64,000 bases of DNA from CAUZIR01 sp965250195. Its GTDB lineage: Bacteria > Chloroflexota > Dehalococcoidia > Lucifugimonadales > UBA2962. The stretch lies in contig OZ252295.1 in NCBI GenBank assembly GCA_965250195.1, positions 1,240,001 to 1,304,000 of the forward strand. Direction: 5' to 3'. How positions within the stretch are numbered: position 1 is the first letter of the stretch; each line of letters starts with the position of its first letter. Both the position numbers and the translations under genes were made by a program. Below, piece by piece: positions 27,489 through 35,978 of the stretch. Under the pieces are notes generated by a model. It had not been told where the DNA came from. It worked only from the letters and a program-made list of their open reading frames with translations, and did no database searches.

Positions 27489-28586
27489 ATGACGCTCAAA
27501 GAGACAATGAAACCCCGCGAACGAGTGCTGGCCGCCCTTGCGGGCGAACCTGTTGATCGCCCCGCCGTGATCAACCCTGGCTCGATCATGACCGTCGAGT
27601 TGATGGACCTGACCGAGGCGCGGTTCCCCGACGCCTGCCGCGACCCTGAGTTGAACGCTCGTTTGGCCGCCACGGGATTTACGGAGTTGGGCTTCGACAG
27701 CACCTATCACCACTACACCATCGTGCAGGAGTCCTCGGCACTGGGCTGCAAAATTCAGTGGGAGCAAAAAGACAACTGGCCGACCGTGGTAATGAGCGAG
27801 CCCATCTGGGACCACCCGGACCAGATCGCCATCCCACCGGGGTTCTTGGAGCATCCTGACACGCTCTGCGTTACGCGGGCAACCGAAATACTCAAGCGTG
27901 AGGTGGGCGGCGACGCCTGCATTATCGGCAAGACCATGGGGCCGTGGTCCCTGGGCTACCATACGTTCGGGGTGCAGAACTTCCTGCTAATGAGCATTGA
28001 CGATCCTGATTTGACGATGACCGCGCTGCATAAGCTGAAAGAGGTCTCCGTCATGTTTGGCGAGGCGCAGATCACCTCCGGCGCCGATGTATTGATGTTC
28101 CCGGACCACGCCACCGGCGACCTGGTTTCCGGCGACTACTACCGACGATTCCTAATGGAGCTTCACCAGGAGATGGCCGAGCGCCTTTCGGTGCCGCTCA
28201 TACTGCACATCTGCGGCTACACCCTGGACCGCATGCAGTACCTGGCCAACAGCGGCATGGACTGCTTTCACTTCGACTCCAAGAACGACCCTCAGAAGGC
28301 CATGGATCTGGCTGGCGGCAAAATCAGGCTCGTCGGCAACGTCAACAACCCCATCACGCTGTTTTCGAAAGACACCGAGGCCGTCCGGGCAGAGGTCGAT
28401 GCCTGCCTGGATGCCGGCGTCGATCTGATCGCGCCCGAGTGCGCCATCCCGCTACAGACCAAGCTGGAAAACGTCCTGGAGATACCCAGGGCCGTCCAGG
28501 ACTGGGCGGAGAGAAATCCGAACAGCGTTTATACGCGAGCCCGCAGCGGGGGCTCGTCCTCACCGACGAGGGCAAACGGCGCATGA
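27489..28586 (+). CDS. UroD-family corrinoid methyltransferase, copy 1
   Basis: This 365-residue (beta/alpha)8 protein belongs to the uroporphyrinogen decarboxylase superfamily, the MtaA/MtbA branch, which moves methyl groups between a substrate or thiol and a corrinoid protein. The zinc site His240-x-Cys242 (LILHICGYT) with Cys318 (APECAIPL) is intact; true UroD lacks this HxC. It is therefore unlikely to be a haem enzyme. The next gene is a close paralog with the same length and motif spacing. As no MttB or MtaB gene is seen here, it may act as the substrate-specific methyltransferase. Confidence 0.88.
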   Translation: MTLKETMKPRERVLAALAGEPVDRPAVINPGSIMTVELMDLTEARFPDACRDPELNARLAATGFTELGFDSTYHHYTIVQESSALGCKIQWEQKDNWPTVVMSEPIWDHPDQIAIPPGFLEHPDTLCVTRATEILKREVGGDACIIGKTMGPWSLGYHTFGVQNFLLMSIDDPDLTMTALHKLKEVSVMFGEAQITSGADVLMFPDHATGDLVSGDYYRRFLMELHQEMAERLSVPLILHICGYTLDRMQYLANSGMDCFHFDSKNDPQKAMDLAGGKIRLVGNVNNPITLFSKDTEAVRAEVDACLDAGVDLIAPECAIPLQTKLENVLEIPRAVQDWAERNPNSVYTRARSGGSSSPTRANGA

Positions 28587-29647
28587 CGACCGTCCCGAAG
28601 ATGACCTCTCGCGAAAGGGTCCTCGCCGCACTGGCCAGCCGACCCGTCGACCGGGCGCCCGTGTGCAACCCCACGAACGTCGCGACGGTCGAGTTGATGG
28701 ACCTGGTTGATGCCCCGTTCCCCGCGGCAAACAGGGACGCCGAGATGAACGCCCGCCTGGCCGCGACGGGATACACTGAGCTGGGCTTTGACGCCATCGC
28801 CCCCTACTTCACCATCATCCAGGAGTCCTCGGCGCTGGGCTGCGAAATGCAGTGGGAGGGCAAGGACAACTGGCCCACCGTGCGCATGAGCAAACCCATC
28901 TGGAAAGGCCCGGAGGACGTGCACATCCCGCCCGGCTTCCTCGAACACCAGGACGTAGCTACTATCACCCGCTCGATCGAGATTCTGAAAGCGCAGTTCG
29001 GCGACGAGGTGGCGATCGTGGGCAAGACGATGGGCCCCTGGACCCTTGCCTACCACGTTTTCGGCGTCGAGCGCTTCCTGCTCATGAGCATCGACGACCC
29101 GGAGATGACCCTCCGAACCCTCCACTTGTTGAAAGAAATATCGGTACTTTTCGGCGAGGCCCAGATCGCGGCCGGTGCCGATGTGCTCACGTTCCCGGAC
29201 CACGCAACGGGTGACTTAGTTTCGGCCAAGTACTATGAGCGCTTCCTGTTGGATATCCACTCCGAGATGGTCGAGCGCCTGCCGGTGCCGTTGATTCTCC
29301 ATATCTGCGGCTATACGGTCGACCGGCTGGACCACATCGCACGCTCGGGCATGGCCAGCTTCCACTTCGACTCCAAAAACGACCCCGTCGAGGCCATCAA
29401 AGCGGCCGGGGACGGGATTACGCTGGTCGGCAATATAAACAACCCCGTCACCCTGTATTCGAAAGGCCCGGAGACGGTGCGCGAAGAGGTTTACAAATGC
29501 CTGGACGCGGGCGTGCAGATGATCGCCCCGGAATGCGCCATCCCGCTTGCCACCCGCATGGAGAACCTCCTGGAAATACCCAAAGCCGTCCGCGACTGGA
29601 CCGCTGAGCACCCCGGCAACGTTGGGGCGGCCGTCCCGCCCCCATGA
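28583..29647 (+). CDS. UroD-family corrinoid methyltransferase, copy 2
   Basis: This 354-residue paralog of the preceding gene keeps HICGYT and APECAIP. The two align over the length with no obvious gap and share long blocks such as QESSALGC, DNWPTV, IPPGFLEH, FPDHATGDLVS and FHFDSKNDP. The ATG overlaps the stop of copy 1 as ATGA, so translation is coupled and a stoichiometric complex or heterodimer is possible. The longer frame starting at 28439 overlaps copy 1 and is not needed. Copies differ in the region 70-80, which may affect the substrate. Confidence 0.9.
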   Translation: MTTVPKMTSRERVLAALASRPVDRAPVCNPTNVATVELMDLVDAPFPAANRDAEMNARLAATGYTELGFDAIAPYFTIIQESSALGCEMQWEGKDNWPTVRMSKPIWKGPEDVHIPPGFLEHQDVATITRSIEILKAQFGDEVAIVGKTMGPWTLAYHVFGVERFLLMSIDDPEMTLRTLHLLKEISVLFGEAQIAAGADVLTFPDHATGDLVSAKYYERFLLDIHSEMVERLPVPLILHICGYTVDRLDHIARSGMASFHFDSKNDPVEAIKAAGDGITLVGNINNPVTLYSKGPETVREEVYKCLDAGVQMIAPECAIPLATRMENLLEIPKAVRDWTAEHPGNVGAAVPPP

Positions 29648-30732
29648 GCGCCGTGGTAAAAAAGCCAGGGGACTTCGTCATCGTCGGCGAAAACATCCAC
29701 ACCACCCGCATCGTCCTGCGGGACGGCAAGCGGCACCGCACGCTCGACGATGGCTCGGAGGTCGTCACCTACAAGACCGCGGCCGGGGAGCCCGCTACCA
29801 TGACCGTACCGGGGTGGTACAAGGCGACCCAGCCCTACGAGCAGGGCCAGGTCAAGCACTTCATGATCGCCGTCCGGGGCGGCACCGGCGATGACGAGAC
29901 CGAGCAGGCCGAGGGGCGTGCATACGTGCAGGCCGAGGCGCTGCGCCAGATCAAGGCAGGGGCGGCGTTCTTGGACCTGAACGTCGACGAGGTCTCCTAC
30001 AAGCTGGACGTGCAAAAGGCCTGCATGCGCTGGCTGGTCGGCGCCGTCCAAGAGGTATCCACGGTCCCCCTCTCAATAGACTCGTCAAACCCGGAGATCA
30101 TCGCTGCCGGAATGGAAGTTTATGATTCATCGCTGGGTAGGCCACTGGTCAATTCAGTCGCACTGGAGCGGCCCGAGGTGTTCGACCTCGTCGTTGAGCA
30201 CAACGGCCGGGCGATCATCACCGCCGCTGGCGAGTCCGGCATGCCCTCGGACGCCGAAGAACGGGTTGAAAACGTGACCAGGCTGATCGAAGAGGCGACC
30301 GGGCGAAGTATAGAACTCGGCGACCTTTATGTGGACTTGTTGGTGTTCCCAATCTCCGTGGACGGCACATACGGGGGGCACTTTCTCGACGCCGTCGAGG
30401 AGTTGCGGCGGCGCTACGGCACCGAACTGCACGTCACCGGCGGCCTCAGCAACGTCTCCTTCGGCCTGCCCGTGCGCAAGCTCATCAACGACACATTCAT
30501 CCGTTTGGCAATAGACGCCGGGGCGGACAGTGGCATCATCGACCCGATACAGAGCCGAGTTGACACGGTGCTCGCACTCGACCTCAGCGACCATCGTCAC
30601 GGAATGGCCATGGACATGCTCCAGGGCCGAGACGACTTCTGCATGAACTTCATAGGAGCCTACAAAGAGGGAAGGCTCACGGCGGCCGCCCCGGCGATAA
30701 GGGGTAACAAGAATCCGGCATTTGACAGGTGA
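29644..30732 (+). CDS. Methyltetrahydrofolate:corrinoid methyltransferase (pterin-binding domain)
   Basis: This 362-residue DHPS-like TIM barrel resembles AcsE/MtrH/MtvA-type enzymes and the MetH folate domain. FVIVGENIHTTR opens the barrel and GAAFLDLNVDE, VPLSIDSSNP and LVNSVALE follow; D and N residues in these blocks bind the pterin. It probably moves methyl groups between the corrinoid protein and tetrahydrofolate. An extra 50-residue segment lies after the first strand (residues 25-75). The ATG overlaps the end of the second UroD-type gene by 4 bases. Confidence 0.88.
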   Translation: MSAVVKKPGDFVIVGENIHTTRIVLRDGKRHRTLDDGSEVVTYKTAAGEPATMTVPGWYKATQPYEQGQVKHFMIAVRGGTGDDETEQAEGRAYVQAEALRQIKAGAAFLDLNVDEVSYKLDVQKACMRWLVGAVQEVSTVPLSIDSSNPEIIAAGMEVYDSSLGRPLVNSVALERPEVFDLVVEHNGRAIITAAGESGMPSDAEERVENVTRLIEEATGRSIELGDLYVDLLVFPISVDGTYGGHFLDAVEELRRRYGTELHVTGGLSNVSFGLPVRKLINDTFIRLAIDAGADSGIIDPIQSRVDTVLALDLSDHRHGMAMDMLQGRDDFCMNFIGAYKEGRLTAAAPAIRGNKNPAFDR

Positions 30733-30793
30733 GCCGTCTGGTTCCCACAATTTTTCTTACGACACCAAATAGGCGCGAAGGGCGATCAATTAA

Positions 30794-31531
30794 ATGGCCA
30801 TAGTTCACGAGGGGTTGGCGGGCGAGATGCAGTACGTCACCAAGCCCTTCGAGCAAAAACATATAGAAGGACTGTTCGAGTCCGGCGACATGCTCATGCA
30901 GGAAATCGCCCACAACCTGATCTACGGCAACCAGCACGATGTGGGCCGCCTGGTCGAGCAGGCGCTGGGTGACGGCTATGAGGCCAACGACGTGTTGGAT
31001 GACGGCCTGATCACCGGTATGGCTATCGTCGGTATCAAGTTCCGGGACAACATTATCTTCGTGCCCGAGGTGCTGGTGGCCGCCAGGGCGATGAAGGCCG
31101 GCATGGTGTTCATAGAGCCCATTCTTTCCGCCTCCGGCGTCGAGCCCGCGGGCACCATAATCATGGGCACCGTCAAGGGCGACCTGCACGACATCGGCAA
31201 GAACCTGTGCATCATGATGCTCAGGGGCTCCGGTTTCGTCGTTCACGACCTGGGGGTCGACACCAAGCCGGCCGAGTTCATGGACGCCGCCGTCGAGCAC
31301 GAGGCTCATGTGGTCGGCATGTCCGCCCTGCTCACGACAACCATGCCCAACATGGGCCGGACCATCGAGTTTTTCGAGGACAATGGCGTCCGCGAAGAGT
31401 TCAAGATGATCGTCGGCGGAGCGCCGGTGACCCAGGAGTTCGCCGAGGACATGGGCGCGGACGGCTACGGCAAGGACGCCATCTCGTGTGTCGACCTTGC
31501 CAAGGAGTTGGTGGCGGCCGGCGACGAGTAG
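30794..31531 (+). CDS. Corrinoid (B12-binding) methyl-carrier protein
   Basis: This 245-residue protein has the cap helical region (1-105) and the cobalamin-binding Rossmann domain. The hallmark DxHxxG is Asp130-Leu-His132-Asp-Ile-Gly135; His132 should be the lower cobalt ligand. GSGF and the GGAPVTQ motif near the C terminus complete the fold. It is of the MtaC/MtbC/MtvC type and carries the methyl group between the UroD-type and pterin-type enzymes. A 61-base gap to the preceding gene contains no obvious site. Confidence 0.94.
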   Translation: MAIVHEGLAGEMQYVTKPFEQKHIEGLFESGDMLMQEIAHNLIYGNQHDVGRLVEQALGDGYEANDVLDDGLITGMAIVGIKFRDNIIFVPEVLVAARAMKAGMVFIEPILSASGVEPAGTIIMGTVKGDLHDIGKNLCIMMLRGSGFVVHDLGVDTKPAEFMDAAVEHEAHVVGMSALLTTTMPNMGRTIEFFEDNGVREEFKMIVGGAPVTQEFAEDMGADGYGKDAISCVDLAKELVAAGDE

Positions 31532-31559
31532 GGGGGCGGGCCCGCTAAAATGGCGGGCG

Positions 31560-32015
31560 ATGAGATTCCTTCAGCGGTTCCCCCGCTTTCTTGAGGTCTT
31601 TTACAGGGCCACGATGGTACTGCTACGCCCCCTCCGGCCCCTGATGAGGCCCGGCGGGCGCGTCGAGTGGCTGTTTGTCCGCGCCGAACGTCTGACGAAG
31701 GGCCCGATGTTCGACTGCCGCATGTGTGGCCAGTGCGTACTGCACAGCACTGGCATGACCTGCCCCATGACCTGCCCCAAGAACCTGCGTAACGGCCCCT
31801 GTGGTGGCGTACGAACGGACGGAAACTGCGAGGTAATCGCCGATATGCCCTGCGTCTGGGTGCAGGCCTGGCACAGGTCGCAGGCCATGCCGAAGTACGG
31901 ACCGGGCATCCTGACCATCCTGCCGCCTCTGGACAGAAGGTTGGAGATGACCTCGGCGTGGGTCAACGACTTCACGGGTCGTTCGGCACGCGTGCCGACT
32001 GGCTGGGACGAGTGA
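31560..32015 (+). CDS. Cys-rich methylenetetrahydrofolate reductase C-terminal-type subunit
   Basis: This 151-residue protein has eight Cys between residues 53 and 98 (C53, C56, C59, C68, C72, C81, C90, C98), in CRMCGQC, CPMTCPK and GPCGG blocks. This matches the zinc/iron-sulfur domain known as the MTHFR C-terminal domain or MetV, which partners MetF in acetogens. It probably links MetF to an electron donor. The gene overlaps metF by GTGA, so they are made together. An N-terminal hydrophobic helix (about 12-28) may give a membrane contact. The ATG at 31560 is used. Confidence 0.88.
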   Translation: MRFLQRFPRFLEVFYRATMVLLRPLRPLMRPGGRVEWLFVRAERLTKGPMFDCRMCGQCVLHSTGMTCPMTCPKNLRNGPCGGVRTDGNCEVIADMPCVWVQAWHRSQAMPKYGPGILTILPPLDRRLEMTSAWVNDFTGRSARVPTGWDE

Positions 32016-32962
32016 AGTCCGGCTCCCGACTGGAGAGCGTGCTGCGGTCTGGTCGCATCGCCGTCACCGCTGAACTCAACCCGCCCGACTCGGCGGACCC
32101 GGCGTCAGTCTACGACCGGGCGCTCGTGTTGGCCTCGGTATGTGACGCCATCAACGCCACCGACGCCGCCGGGGCCAACGTGCACATGTCGTCAATGGGC
32201 GTTTGTGCGCTTCTGACCCGGGCCGGTTACGAGCCCGTCATGCAGATGTCATGCCGGGACCGCAACCGAATCGCCATGCAGGGCGACCTGCTCGGGGCAG
32301 CGGCCATGGGTGTCAAGAACGTGCTGTGCCTCACCGGCGACGGTGTCCAGGGCGGCGACCAGCCGGAGGCCAGGCCGGTGTTCGATCTCGACTCGGTCAA
32401 TCTGCTGCGAACGGCCCGCACGCTAAGGGACCGGGGTGCGTTCCTGTCCGGCAGGGAGTTGGAAGTGCCTCCAAAACTGTTCCTCGGGGCGGCGGCCAAC
32501 CCCTTCGTGCCCCCGTACGACTTCAGGCCACTGCGCCTGAAAAAGAAAGTCGAAGCGGGCGCCGACTTCGTGCAAACCCAGTTCTGCTTCGACGTGCCCC
32601 GCATGAAGGAGTACATGAAGGCCGTGCGGGACATGGGTCTGCACGAAAAGGTATTCGTGCTCGTGGGCGTCGGCCCACTACGCTCGGCAAAAGCGGCCGA
32701 GTGGATGCGGGCGAACGTGCCGGGCGTCGTCATCCCCGACGCAGTCATCGCCCGTCTTAAAGGTGTACCAAAAGGTCGGGGCAATCAGGCCCGCGAAGGC
32801 AAAAAGATCTGCATCGAAATCATCCAAGAGGTCCTCGATATAGAGGGCGTAAATGGAATCCACGTAATGGCCTTCCGGCAGGAGGAGCTGGTGGCTGAGA
32901 TCATTGAGGACTCCGGCCTGCTCGCCCGCCGCGTTGACACCCCGGCGAAGCGGCCAGAATAA
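32012..32962 (+). CDS. metF: Methylenetetrahydrofolate reductase
   Basis: This 316-residue FAD-binding TIM barrel interconverts methyl-THF and methylene-THF. It has IAVTAELNPPDSAD with the catalytic Glu, DAAGANVHMS, QMSCRDRNR, NVLCLTGD, AAANPF and the GADFVQTQFCFD signature. In this cluster it may run in the oxidative direction, turning a methyl group released by the corrinoid system into methylene-THF; direction cannot be told from sequence. The GTG at 32012 is favoured because a longer start at 31958 would overlap the preceding gene by more than 50 bases. Confidence 0.94.
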   Translation: MKSGSRLESVLRSGRIAVTAELNPPDSADPASVYDRALVLASVCDAINATDAAGANVHMSSMGVCALLTRAGYEPVMQMSCRDRNRIAMQGDLLGAAAMGVKNVLCLTGDGVQGGDQPEARPVFDLDSVNLLRTARTLRDRGAFLSGRELEVPPKLFLGAAANPFVPPYDFRPLRLKKKVEAGADFVQTQFCFDVPRMKEYMKAVRDMGLHEKVFVLVGVGPLRSAKAAEWMRANVPGVVIPDAVIARLKGVPKGRGNQAREGKKICIEIIQEVLDIEGVNGIHVMAFRQEELVAEIIEDSGLLARRVDTPAKRPE

Positions 32963-33270
32963 TGGTTGTCCCCGAAGGCATGGGCTCAGAAAGCGGAGAC
33001 ATGGGCGCGAAAGACGAAAAAAAGGGAGCGAGCGGCGGTATCGACAAAGACCGCTACCGCGCCAGCCTGACTCGGCTGGAGAACATCTATCGGGGCATCT
33101 CCGACTCGGCGGTCACCGTCTCTACCTGGCGCTGCCCGTACAAGGACGTGCGCGACCATTGCACGGCCCGCTTCGGCTGTCGCAACCAGAGCTTCATCGA
33201 CGGCCCGGACAAGCCCGCCCTGTGCATCGGCAGCGACGCCCTGGACTACCGCGACGCCTGGGAAGCCTAG
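32962..33270 (+). CDS. Small Cys-containing protein of unknown function in the corrinoid operon
   Basis: This 102-residue protein starts at the last base of the metF stop. Its N terminus is a charged, Gly/Lys-rich tail (residues 1-30) and its C-terminal half holds four Cys: WRCPYKDVRDHC, RFGCRNQ and ALCIGSD. The pattern suggests a small metal or redox site, but I do not recognise the family. It precedes the ferredoxin-type reactivase by 12 bases and might bind it or MetF; that is inference. Confidence 0.65.
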   Translation: MVVPEGMGSESGDMGAKDEKKGASGGIDKDRYRASLTRLENIYRGISDSAVTVSTWRCPYKDVRDHCTARFGCRNQSFIDGPDKPALCIGSDALDYRDAWEA

Positions 33271-33282
33271 CTTCATCATCTT

Positions 33283-34899
33283 TTGAGCCCGCTTATCCAC
33301 GGCTCGCGGCGCATCGACCTTGCCGTCGGTAAGACCCTCTTTGACTATGCCGACGACCTGAGCGTGCGCGTCCCGACGTCCTGCGGGCGCACCGGCGAGT
33401 GCCACGAGTGCATTGTCGAAGTCCGCAGAGGCTCAGACGCTCTCTCCGCTCTGTCGGAAGCCGAAGGTTTCCTCCGGGGCGACTATCGACTCGCCTGTCA
33501 GGCCGAAGTGGTCGATCCAGGGGCCGACGTTGAATTCGCCGTTCTACGTCGGCAACCCAGAATCCTCACCGGCGGCGTGAGACGCGAGGTTGCCCTCGAC
33601 CCGCTCACCCGTCGGGACGGCGACGGGGTGTGGCATGGCGATACCCGGCTGGAAGACTATCGAGGCGCCATCTATGGAATCGCCGTCGACGTGGGTACGA
33701 CGACCGTCGTGATGAACCTGGTAGACCTGGAGACCGGTGTCGTAGCGCACACCGCGTCGTTCGAAAACCCCCAGCGGTTCGGCGGCAGCGACGTCATGCA
33801 CCGCATCTCTTATGACTCCGGCCCTTACTCTGGTGAACTCCGGGCCGTGATGTTGTCCGCGCTCAATTTCGAGATCGGCGACATGGTCAAGACCGTCGGC
33901 ACGCACAGGCGCCGTATCTACGAGGCGGTGTTCGTCGGCAACGCCACCATGCGAGACCTGCTGTTCGGTCTGGACGTGCAGCCCATCGGGCAGCGGCCCT
34001 ACAAGTCCACCGTCGAGCTGGCCTACGAGCGTGGCGAGCGCGACACCACGTCGATGACGACCACCGCGAAAGAATTGGGGCTGCGGATTTTCCCCGCAGC
34101 CGCCGTTTACGCTGGGCCGCTCATCGGCAGCCACGTCGGCTCCGACGTCGCAGCCGACATGCTCGCGATCGGCTTGGACGAGATGGAAGACGTCGTCATG
34201 CTCGTCGACGTGGGCACCAACACCGAGGTCGTCGTGGGCAACCGGCATCGCCTGATGGCGGCGTCCTGCCCGGCTGGCCCGGCGTTCGAGGGCGGGCAGG
34301 TCACCTACGCCATGCCCGGTTACGACGGGGCAGTAGAGGCGGTGCGTATCGAGGATGGCGCAATTGAATTGGAGACCATCGGAGGCGGTGAGCCGCAGGG
34401 CATCTGCGGCTCCGGGCTCGTTGACCTGCTCGCCGAACTGCGACGCACCGACCAGATGACCGAGCTTGGCGTCTACCCCGACGGCAGCGCCGAGTTCACC
34501 TTCGCCCCGGAGCAAGGCATGACGCTGTCCCGGGCCGATATCTCCAACCTCGCGCAAGCCAAGTCCGCGAACTACTGCGGCCAGGCCATCGTCCTGCGCA
34601 ATTTTGGAATAGGGCCCGAAGATGTCGCCTGGCTCTACCTCGCCGGGGGCTTTGCCAACTACATCAACGAGGCCAACGCGGTCGAGATCGGTTTCATCGC
34701 CTCAGTGCCTCAGGAACGGATCAAAAAGGTCGGCAACGCGTCCCTCGAAGGGGCGACGATAATGCTGAAGTCGGGGGCGAAACGCAGGGAAATAGAGGCG
34801 CTGGCCCAACGCGTCGAGCACGTTGAGTTGGAAACCACCCCCGACTTCTTCGAGATGTTCGTGGAGGGCTGCCACTTCAGGCCCATGGCCATCGGTTAG
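33283..34899 (+). CDS. 2Fe-2S/ASKHA corrinoid reductive activator
   Basis: This 538-residue protein matches RACo-type enzymes that use ATP to reduce inactive Co(II) to Co(I). The N-terminal ferredoxin domain has Cys34-x5-Cys40-x2-Cys43 and Cys72. A linker follows, then the ASKHA nucleotide domain: GIAVDVGTTTV near residue 130, MLVDVGTNTE near 306, ICGSGLVDLLAEL and LAGGFANYI near 450. It completes the corrinoid cycle. The start is a TTG with no good ribosome site, so the N terminus may differ by a few residues. Confidence 0.92.
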   Translation: MSPLIHGSRRIDLAVGKTLFDYADDLSVRVPTSCGRTGECHECIVEVRRGSDALSALSEAEGFLRGDYRLACQAEVVDPGADVEFAVLRRQPRILTGGVRREVALDPLTRRDGDGVWHGDTRLEDYRGAIYGIAVDVGTTTVVMNLVDLETGVVAHTASFENPQRFGGSDVMHRISYDSGPYSGELRAVMLSALNFEIGDMVKTVGTHRRRIYEAVFVGNATMRDLLFGLDVQPIGQRPYKSTVELAYERGERDTTSMTTTAKELGLRIFPAAAVYAGPLIGSHVGSDVAADMLAIGLDEMEDVVMLVDVGTNTEVVVGNRHRLMAASCPAGPAFEGGQVTYAMPGYDGAVEAVRIEDGAIELETIGGGEPQGICGSGLVDLLAELRRTDQMTELGVYPDGSAEFTFAPEQGMTLSRADISNLAQAKSANYCGQAIVLRNFGIGPEDVAWLYLAGGFANYINEANAVEIGFIASVPQERIKKVGNASLEGATIMLKSGAKRREIEALAQRVEHVELETTPDFFEMFVEGCHFRPMAIG

Positions 34900-34938
34900 A
34901 GATAGATGGGCGATTGACGGTCCCAGTAGGAGACAACG

Positions 34939-35943
34939 ATGAGTGAAGGCAAAAAAGTCCTGGTGACGGACTACGTCTGGCCCGACCTCGAGCCGGAAAA
35001 GGCGATCTTCGACCCCTTAGATATCGAGCTGGTCGTTGCGCCCGACGGCTCTGAAGAGACCCTTGCCGAGTTGGCCCGAGACGCCGACGGCATCCTCACC
35101 TGCTTCGCCCAAGTGACCCCCCGCGTTCTCGAGGCCGCCGGGGGCATGAAGGTCGTCGCCCGATACGGCGTCGGCGTCGACAACATTGCCGTTGCCGACG
35201 CTACGCGCCTCGGTATTGCTGTCACTTACGTACCGGACTACTGCGTGGACGAGGTCTCCGATCACGTACTGGCGTTCCTGCTTGCGTTCAATAGACGGGT
35301 AGTGCTCTTCGACAACGCCACCAAGCGAGATGGTTGGGGCTCGGTGGAGCTAAACCTGCCCATGACCCGACTGAGAGGTCTGACCATCGGCGTGGTCGGC
35401 TTCGGGCGCATCGGTCGGGCCGCTGCCGCCAAGGCGCAAGCGTTCGGGCTCGAAGTGCTGGTAGCCGACCCGTTCGTAGACGCCGCCACGATTCGAGAAG
35501 CCGGGGGACAGCTGGTGGACCTGCCCACCCTGCTGGCCGCGTCCGACTTCGTCACCTTGCACTCGCCGCTCAACGACGACACCGTCGGCATGATTGGCGC
35601 GCCCGAGCTTGCGGCCATGAAGGACTCGGCGTTCCTCATCAACTGCGCCCGCGGCCCGCTCATCGACGAGCCAGCGCTGGTGGCCGCCCTGAGCAACGGC
35701 CGAATAGCCGGCGCCGGGCTCGACGTCATGGAGTCAAACCACCCGCCGTCCGACCACCCGCTGTTCGGAATGAGCAACGTCATCGTCTCGCCCCACGTTG
35801 CCTTCTACTCCCCCGAGTCCACGCGGGAGCTGCAGCGCCGTGCCACCGAGTCGGTGGCCGAGGTGTTGGGCGGCCACATGCCGGGGAACCTCTACAACCG
35901 CGAGGTCATCGGAACGGCCCGCGCGGCCCTCGGCGGCCTTTAG
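34939..35943 (+). CDS. D-isomer 2-hydroxyacid dehydrogenase (SerA/CtBP-like)
   Basis: This 334-residue NAD-dependent enzyme reduces 2-oxoacids or oxidises 2-hydroxyacids. RYGVGVDNIAV is the substrate-loop motif and the Rossmann motif is GVVGFGRIGRA; the catalytic Arg, Glu and His occur in INCARGPLIDE, GAGLDVME and SPHVAFY. It lacks the ACT domain of full SerA. It lies 39 bases after the reactivase gene and may share its transcript, so a link to the methyl donor or serine metabolism is possible but unproven. Confidence 0.92.
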   Translation: MSEGKKVLVTDYVWPDLEPEKAIFDPLDIELVVAPDGSEETLAELARDADGILTCFAQVTPRVLEAAGGMKVVARYGVGVDNIAVADATRLGIAVTYVPDYCVDEVSDHVLAFLLAFNRRVVLFDNATKRDGWGSVELNLPMTRLRGLTIGVVGFGRIGRAAAAKAQAFGLEVLVADPFVDAATIREAGGQLVDLPTLLAASDFVTLHSPLNDDTVGMIGAPELAAMKDSAFLINCARGPLIDEPALVAALSNGRIAGAGLDVMESNHPPSDHPLFGMSNVIVSPHVAFYSPESTRELQRRATESVAEVLGGHMPGNLYNREVIGTARAALGGL

Positions 35944-35978
35944 CCGCTTCGCGGCCCGGCCGCGCACGAGACTGGCGC

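Noticed and set aside
30732..30793. A second recoded UGA after the pterin methyltransferase
   Set aside because: The protein already ends at the family's natural C terminus, and the frame after the stop soon meets TAA and shows no homology.
33544..34557. 337-codon leftward frame
   Set aside because: It is the shadow of the reactivase gene, with His/Val-rich composition.
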